A stretch of 64,000 bases of DNA from Sarocladium kiliense (Eukaryota > Ascomycota > Sordariomycetes > Hypocreales > Sarocladiaceae): contig JAUZTG010000020.1 in the NCBI GenBank assembly GCA_030734395.1, positions 868,001 to 932,000 on the forward strand, read 5' to 3'. The notes under the pieces were generated by a model, which searched no databases, was not told where the DNA came from, and saw only the letters and a list, made by a program, of their open reading frames with translations. Below are positions 58,662 through 64,000 of this stretch, one piece after another. Made by a program: the position numbers and the translations under genes. Every line of letters starts with the position of its first letter. The stretch's first letter is position 1.

Positions 58662-59784
58662 CTAGTTGGCGAGAGCGTAGGCGCGGCGGCGGTCACGCTC
58701 CTCAGAGATGGTGAGCTTGACACCCTTGCCCTTGGGCAGGGAGATCCAGGGCTTGTCCTGGCCAATGACGAAGACGTTGCTCTCACGGGTGGCGAAGCTG
58801 TTGTCAATGGCGTCCTTGATGTGGACGATGTTGAAGCCACCGTCGTGACGCTCACGGTGGGTGATGACACCGACACGACCCATGTTACGACCACCAGTGA
58901 CCATGGCGACGGCGCCAGTGTCGAACTTGATGAAGTCGGTGATCTTGCCAGTGGCGAGGTCAATCTTGACAGTGTCGTTGACCTTGATCAGCGGGTCGGG
59001 GTAGCGGATGCTGTAGAACACGAAATGTCAGCCAAACCGTAGGGGTAGAGGGGTACATTACAGCCGTTTGGAGCAGAGCTCTTTGTCTCAACGTCGGTTG
59101 AAAAAAGTGCGGATCTTAGGTAGATTCAACATTTTTGCCTCGGAGGAAAAAATTGCAGAACTACCGTATATATCCCCCTCCTTCTCGGCGAATCGACCAA
59201 AGCTTGATCCAACGGCTGAATGATGTCTGACAGAACTTACGTCCTCGCATCGTGCGTGACCAAGAATGGGATTCCACCGCGGCCGAGCTGCACACGCTTG
59301 ACCTTGCCGAGCTTGTACTCAGCCTCCTCGGTCTGGATGCGGTGGACAGTGAAGCGGCCCTTGGTATCGTAGACGAGGCGGAAGTTCTCGCCAGTCTTCT
59401 CGATGGTGATGACGTCCATGAAGCCGGTCGGGTAGGTCATGTCGGTGCGGACCTTGCCGTCGACCTTGATGAGGCGCTGCATCAGGATGGACTTGGTCTC
59501 GCGGTAGTTGAGCGCATACTTCAGGCGGTTGCGGATGAAGACGATCAGGGGCATGCAGTCGCGGAGCTTGTGAGGACCGGGCGAAGCCTTGGGGGCGTAG
59601 GTGCCGGACAGCTTGTCAAGCAGCCAGTGCGACGGAGCGGACAGCCTTTTCTGATGTTTCTTGCTGGTGAAGGTCAGCGCAGGTCCAGGCTCGCACGATT
59701 TCGAAATGAAAGCCAACCGCGGGCAAGTTGGAGAAGAAGATCTGGGATTTGTCGAAAGCGCAGTACTTACAGTCCCTTGGCCAT
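58662..59784 (-). CDS. 40S ribosomal protein eS4
   Basis: Predicted 261-aa small-subunit protein. Exons: 59784–59771 (only MAKGL in part), 59663–59241 and 59010–58662; introns 107 and 230 nt. The start MAKGLKKHQKRLSAPSHWLL is diagnostic, followed by DKLSGTYAPKASPGPHKLRD, the S4-type RNA-binding segment CMPLIVFIRNRLKYALNYRE to RLIKVDGKVRTDMTYPTGFM, and the KOW-like part GAVAMVTGGRNMGRVGVITH. It ends SEERDRRRAYALAN. A tiny first exon and long introns near the 5' end are common in fungal ribosomal-protein genes. Full length compared with yeast eS4 (261 aa). Confidence 0.97.
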
Positions 59785-60976
59785 CTTGTCGGTATTTTGA
59801 CGGTGATTGACTTGGAGTGAGAGAGGGAACGAGGGTGTGGACCAGAAGTGAAGATGTTCAAACAACTTTTTCGAAAAGTGGGCGATGACTAAGCTAGGGT
59901 ACGGTCACATGACCCCGTCACTCTTTGACTACAGTATACGACCGGTCAGGCTGCCTTCAGATATGCTGCAATCGAGAAATTAATGTATTTGGACATGAAT
60001 GTAATAAAAAGAATATGTCCAGTATTTCCTTGGATGAATTTCTTTGCATGATGTTTAGGAGGCGCACTGGTTGTCACGTGACGTATATAGTGAGCATGTT
60101 GTCCAGGCATGGCCAAACCAAGAAGTTCCTATGATACTTCCTATCTTAGGAAACAAAAAGTGACACTATTCTGTGCACTATTTTGTTCACCATTCTATTG
60201 ACTATCCTTTTCACTATTCTGACCACTATTCTGATCACTATCTGGTCATATCTTGCATTATGCCCTTATCTTAGGGATCTGTCGATTATGGTATTACCAG
60301 TAAAAGAACCAACCCCAGCAACCCAGGCAAGTGACGAAAATGGATTACTCATGGGCACTGTCGAGTGAACACCATGAAGGGAGCATCGATCCATAGAAGT
60401 AAGAAGCGTAAGCTGATATAATGTTACACTTATGCATTGGCTCAATCGACTCCTTCGTGATCCAGTAGGCGTCAATTGAATCCAACCCCTATTCTAGGAT
60501 CCATTCGACACCTCAATCTCCAACTCGCTATAGGCTATAACAACTTCCAAAGCTCTCCTCAGGTATCTCGAGAGCCACGGTCCTGCCTGCGCCCCAGTTC
60601 CAACCCCTTCTGCATCATCACCCTCGCCAAGTCGTGGGAGGATTACAAGTAGAGCCGGCTAACAGCAGCGCAAACAGACGCCTTTTCTGTGTTCCTCATC
60701 CTGAAACCCTGCAGGTCCATATAGAAACGCACATATCGAAGTAAAGAAGAAAATAGTGCACCAAGCCGACCTGAAATGTCTTCCTGCGCGGCAATTGTTG
60801 CCTGGTTAGATAAACTGAAAAAGTGCTCAAAAAACGTATGACGCCGCGACCGGTATATCAAGAAGAATGCAAGATAGAGAAGACACGCCTTGTAGTACCT
60901 CTTAAGGTACGGCCGCCCGAAGCTCGTCACATTAGGCTTCGTAACAGTCTCAGGAAATGGGAGGGTCCGTGAAAGC
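59785..60976. other. intergenic region with a minisatellite
   Basis: About 1.2 kb between the eS4 start and the PalI stop. It holds the eS4 promoter, a short-period array at 60,164–60,248 and AT-rich sequence. An open frame at 60643–61002 (−, 119 codons) overlaps the end of PalI and has no family match I recognise, so it is not called. Confidence 0.5.
60164..60248 (-). repeat. minisatellite, CAGAATAGTGGT type
   Basis: About seven 12-bp units reading CACTATTCTGAC and variants on the + strand, i.e. GTCAGAATAGTG on the − strand. It shares the RARATAG core with the arrays at 13.4, 13.7, 23.8 and 24.6 kb. Confidence 0.85.
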
Positions 60977-63134
60977 TCATATTGAGCCAGTTGGGTAAGC
61001 ACTACCAGGGATCATGCCTCCGCCAGCCCCACGGGAAGCAGGAGCTCGCCCGCCGCCGCCAGGCATTTGGAAGTCGGGGTTATCGAGCAACATGTCTTGC
61101 CGCTGTTGTTGGGGCCGTCTCTGCTGCGGAGGAGGATAGAGACCTTGACCAGGCATAGGTGGCGGGGGATTCCATCGTGGGTTGACGCCACGTTGTGAGA
61201 TAGATGTGAAAGTCGAGCGCTCAGACTCCGCTGGGCTGCGGGAGCCACTAGCGGCGTGTGCATCCTCATACATTGGCTCATGTTGAGGTTGAAGGTTTGA
61301 GGGCGAGGGCTCTGCGAAACGAGGGTCGACATCTTCGTAATAGTTGCCTGTCGGCGCAGGCGCAGCGTTAGGTGTCCGTCTGCCAGGAAGCTCAGCGGGT
61401 GGCGATGCGCGAGACTGAACGTTTAAGGGGGAAGGGGCAGCTGGCGAGTTCCGCCCAGATCCTTGATTCCAATTTTGTCGAGGCGGTACATATGGTCTAT
61501 GGCATTTAGTATTGCTTCACACTGAGGACGCATACATGTTGTGGAACTTACTCATCGGAGCTGTACTTGCTTCCATCGCTCATGAAGGTATCATGACGAC
61601 CAGGGCCCGGGCCAGGCCCTTGACCCTGTTGAAGTCCGACCATGCCCGCGACATCGACGTCACTGTCGCGCAGCTGGCCATATTGCCCGTACCCACCCGT
61701 TGCTGGTGGTGGTCCAGAGTCCATCTCTGGGAGTGACCCTGGGCCATTGGGCAAAGGAGGCGGCGATTCGGCACGAGCCAAGTTGGCATCAGGGTTGTAT
61801 GGCTCATAATTGTTGACGGCTGCCGAGGAAGGGTTCGTGCTTGGGTTGGTGCTGTAGTCTTGGGCGTAGCTGTCATTGGATGGTCTTCTTCCATATGCGC
61901 CGCCAGCATACATAGGCGGAGGACTGCGACCTCCTCGCATCGGGCCAGGAGGACCGTAGCCAGCTCTCGGTGGGGGACCGTACCCTCCTCGTCCGCCACG
62001 AGGTCCATAGCCACCACGTCCAGGGGGTCCATAACCACCTCGACCGCGGTTCGGAGGCCCATAGCCTCCTCGGCCATTGTATGGGCCACCACGGCCTCTG
62101 TGAAAGGCGCCACCCATGTCACCACGTCCGCGCGACTGAGAAGGCTCGAATGAAGGATCTCGGGCCACACCGTAGCCATCGGGTCCATTAGTAGGGTTGC
62201 CGTAGCGGTCCCGAGATGGTGACCGTGACCCATACGCACGGGCGGCAGCTGCACCACCCAATGCACTTGCTGCTACAGCATCATTGGGTCCTGAGGTCGG
62301 AGACCTTTGCGTCAAAGGCACTCGCTCATCGCTGACTTGATCATCCTTCTTGGTCTGTTCGTAGGACGCAAAGGCCGGAAGGATGTCTTTCGGCTGGTTG
62401 GCCCCAGAGACCATTGGGATAGAAGGCTGGTTTGCCATGCCAATGTCAACGTTGGCTTTGCTGTTGGCTTCTCTATTATAATAGTTTTCGCCGCTCATTT
62501 CCGCATTCTCCTCGATCTTCTTCCTACGGGCCTTGCGGCTTGTCATGGCGCGGCGCATAGCGCAGGTGACGACACCACTGAAGGCAACCAAGATAGTAGC
62601 GGCGAGAACAACATAGGTTCCCCAGGCCATGTGCGGAGTAAAGAGGAGAATGTCGACCAGGAAGGACAGGAGGCAGATGAGGAAGGTGATGACAAGAAGA
62701 ATAAAGAAGACGAGTAAATATCTCGCCGAGTGTGAGGGAGCGTGAAAGTGGGCCGTAACAGCCATGATGAACATGACCAGGCAGAGGAAGGCAGCCACTG
62801 GGTGGACGATGAGGATCGATACAAGTGAACCCCGAACGCTGTCAGGCATATCGAAGGAGTTGGGCTTATCTCGGGATACTCCCTCTGTGTTTGAATCAGC
62901 ATATGTCCTGCCTACTCACATGTCTCTCAGAGAGCACATACCAATATCATATCCAATTCCAATGGGTGTACATCCGTCACCACTCTTGCAGTACCCAAAA
63001 ACACCAAATGTCACGTCCTCGAACTGCCCAAGAGGGATGGCCTCGATCACAGGCGTCGACAGCACGGCAAGTAACATGAGAGCAAATGCTGCGAACAGCA
63101 CCACCGCCAGTGGCGTCGCTGGCCGGAGTAGCAT
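60977..63134 (-). CDS. PalI/Rim9, membrane protein of the ambient-pH (PacC) pathway
   Basis: Predicted 681-aa plasma-membrane protein that stabilises the pH sensor PalH/Rim21 in alkaline-pH signalling. Exons: 63134–62942, 62884–61552 and 61496–60977. The Sur7/Rim9 domain has four membrane helices: MLLRPATPLAVVLFAAFALM with LLAVLSTPV, then after the extracellular loop with FGVFGYCKSGDGCTPIGIGY (conserved Cys pair) the helices VSILIVHPVAAFLCLVMFIM, YLLVFFILLVITFLICLLSF and WGTYVVLAATILVAFSGVVT. The long cytosolic tail is Gly/Pro/Arg-rich with GRGGYGPP-type repeats, as in other filamentous-fungal PalI. Exon 3 supplies VPPRQNWNQ and YYEDVDPRF. A second acceptor for intron 1, 15 nt downstream (62869), is also in frame and would drop five residues. 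Confidence 0.9.
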
Positions 63135-64000
63135 GACGAAGAATGACAATTGGAGTAAACCAGGAAGAACGTGGACGAGAAGAAGTCGAGGGAATCGACC
63201 CTGAAGGGAGTGTCTGTGATCTGACTTAGGGCGACATGGACAAGGCTGGTGTTGTCTATTCGATAGCAAGAAAGCCTATCGAGGTACCGATTGTCGTCGT
63301 GACGAACAGGAAAGACTGTAGCGCGGTGCGCAAATGAATGGCGGCGATGATTGATCGGAAACGTGCAGCGACAATGCGAAGGAAGCGAGCGATGAATGGG
63401 TAGCTGCTGAGACCGCCTGGGGGGCGGGCCTCAGAGTGTTGAACGAGGTATTGCGGCGCGGGAATAGCGAAGGTGATGGAGCGAGTGGGTGAGAAGTCGA
63501 CGCAAGATTATTCGATCGTTTGTGTTATCGTCGTCGTCGTCGTCGTCGTCGTTGCCAGCGATCAGACGTCGGTGAGAGGAGGAGTCGATTGAGCAAAAGC
63601 GAAGGATGGGGAGGGAGGCGGAGCAACGAGCATTGCGCAGGCGACGACGACGAGACGATTGCGAGTTGCGATGCGAGAGGCACAGGCACAGGCACTCGCC
63701 CACTGGCTCAGGCACAGAGAGGCATCGGGATGGAGCCTGGGATCCGCTGTAATGCCGCTCATCTGCATCAGTGGGGGAGCGGTCCAGGGCGATAAGTTAG
63801 CGGGAGCGGGCTGTGGGCCAGGTCTATCTCTGGGCAAGTGCAGGTATCTCCATGCCACCCTTTCAGGGAGTCTACAGGGCATCCCTCCCCCTCCTCCCTC
63901 TCCTCCTCTGCCCGGAGTCTTCCTCCTCCCTCCATCCACACACCATCCAACACCCTCCTCCACCACCAACCTTGTCCCTGGCGCAACCCAAAGCATGCGC
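63135..64000. other. upstream region of PalI
   Basis: About 870 bp to the window edge; the promoter and leader of PalI are expected here. It includes a TCG trinucleotide microsatellite and, at the far end, C/T-rich sequence. The open frame 63562–63996 (−) is low-complexity and not supported. Confidence 0.5.
63528..63552 (+). repeat. TCG trinucleotide microsatellite
   Basis: Eight perfect TCG units in the region upstream of PalI; on the minus strand they read CGA. Confidence 0.9.

Noticed and set aside
60643..61002. 119-codon open frame after PalI
   Set aside because: Overlaps the PalI C-terminus in another frame and has no known family; probably chance in the PalI 3' region.

Overview
This 64 kb window is nuclear DNA of a filamentous ascomycete (Pezizomycotina). 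It has single-gene transcription units on both strands and short GT–AG introns of about 50–80 nt with CTRAY-type branch sites. The gene set is typically fungal: PalI/Rim9, an RgsB/Rax1-like RGS protein, Cbp4, Aim11, a Skt5/Chs4-like SEL1 protein, an Elp6 subunit and an RdRP. The sequences of NAC-beta, eL37 and PalI suggest Dothideomycetes, but I cannot prove the class from the sequence alone. No CRISPR array, organelle gene, virus or recognisable transposon protein was seen.

Layout. 1–7.5 kb: gene-poor. 7.5–14.9 kb: a GST-like protein, an OPT oligopeptide transporter and ribosomal protein eL37 (all +). 15.3–19.5 kb: Elp6 and a large MFS transporter (both −). 20.2–26.3 kb: a thioredoxin-fold protein (+), pantothenate kinase (−) and an RGS membrane protein (−), with two short-period minisatellites between the last two. 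28.5–32.5 kb: a divergent pair of secreted-type hydrolases, an A1 aspartic protease (−) and a C69 peptidase-like protein (+). 33.5–41 kb: the densest part, with a peroxiredoxin, eL24, tRNA adenosine deaminase Tad1, NAC-beta, Cbp4 and a fungal transcription-factor-like protein. 43.5–49.6 kb: a SEL1-repeat chitin-synthase regulator, Aim11 and a 2OG-Fe(II) oxygenase. 49.7–53.5 kb: an RNA-dependent RNA polymerase. 54–63.1 kb: mitochondrial D-lactate dehydrogenase, ribosomal protein eS4 and the pH-signalling protein PalI.

The genes do not form a biosynthetic cluster. Most are housekeeping functions: translation (eL37, eL24, eS4, NAC-beta, Tad1, Elp6), mitochondria (Cbp4, Aim11, D-LDH), CoA synthesis, and cell wall or signalling (Skt5-like, PalI, RGS). 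Exon boundaries below were chosen by hand from GT/AG sites, branch sites, reading phase and protein-family conservation. Every model listed closes in phase, except that the RdRP carries one in-frame TAG.

Most notable observations: (1) NAC-beta appears to need an exon of a single nucleotide (position 37818) between two well-formed introns. (2) The RdRP reading frame is open for over 1,250 codons except for one TAG exactly between its N-terminal domain and the rest. (3) The C69-type peptidase has Ser where the family nucleophile Cys is expected, directly after the predicted signal peptide. (4) A family of about 12-bp minisatellites with a shared RARATAG core recurs at five intergenic arrays, two of them facing each other as an inverted pair.
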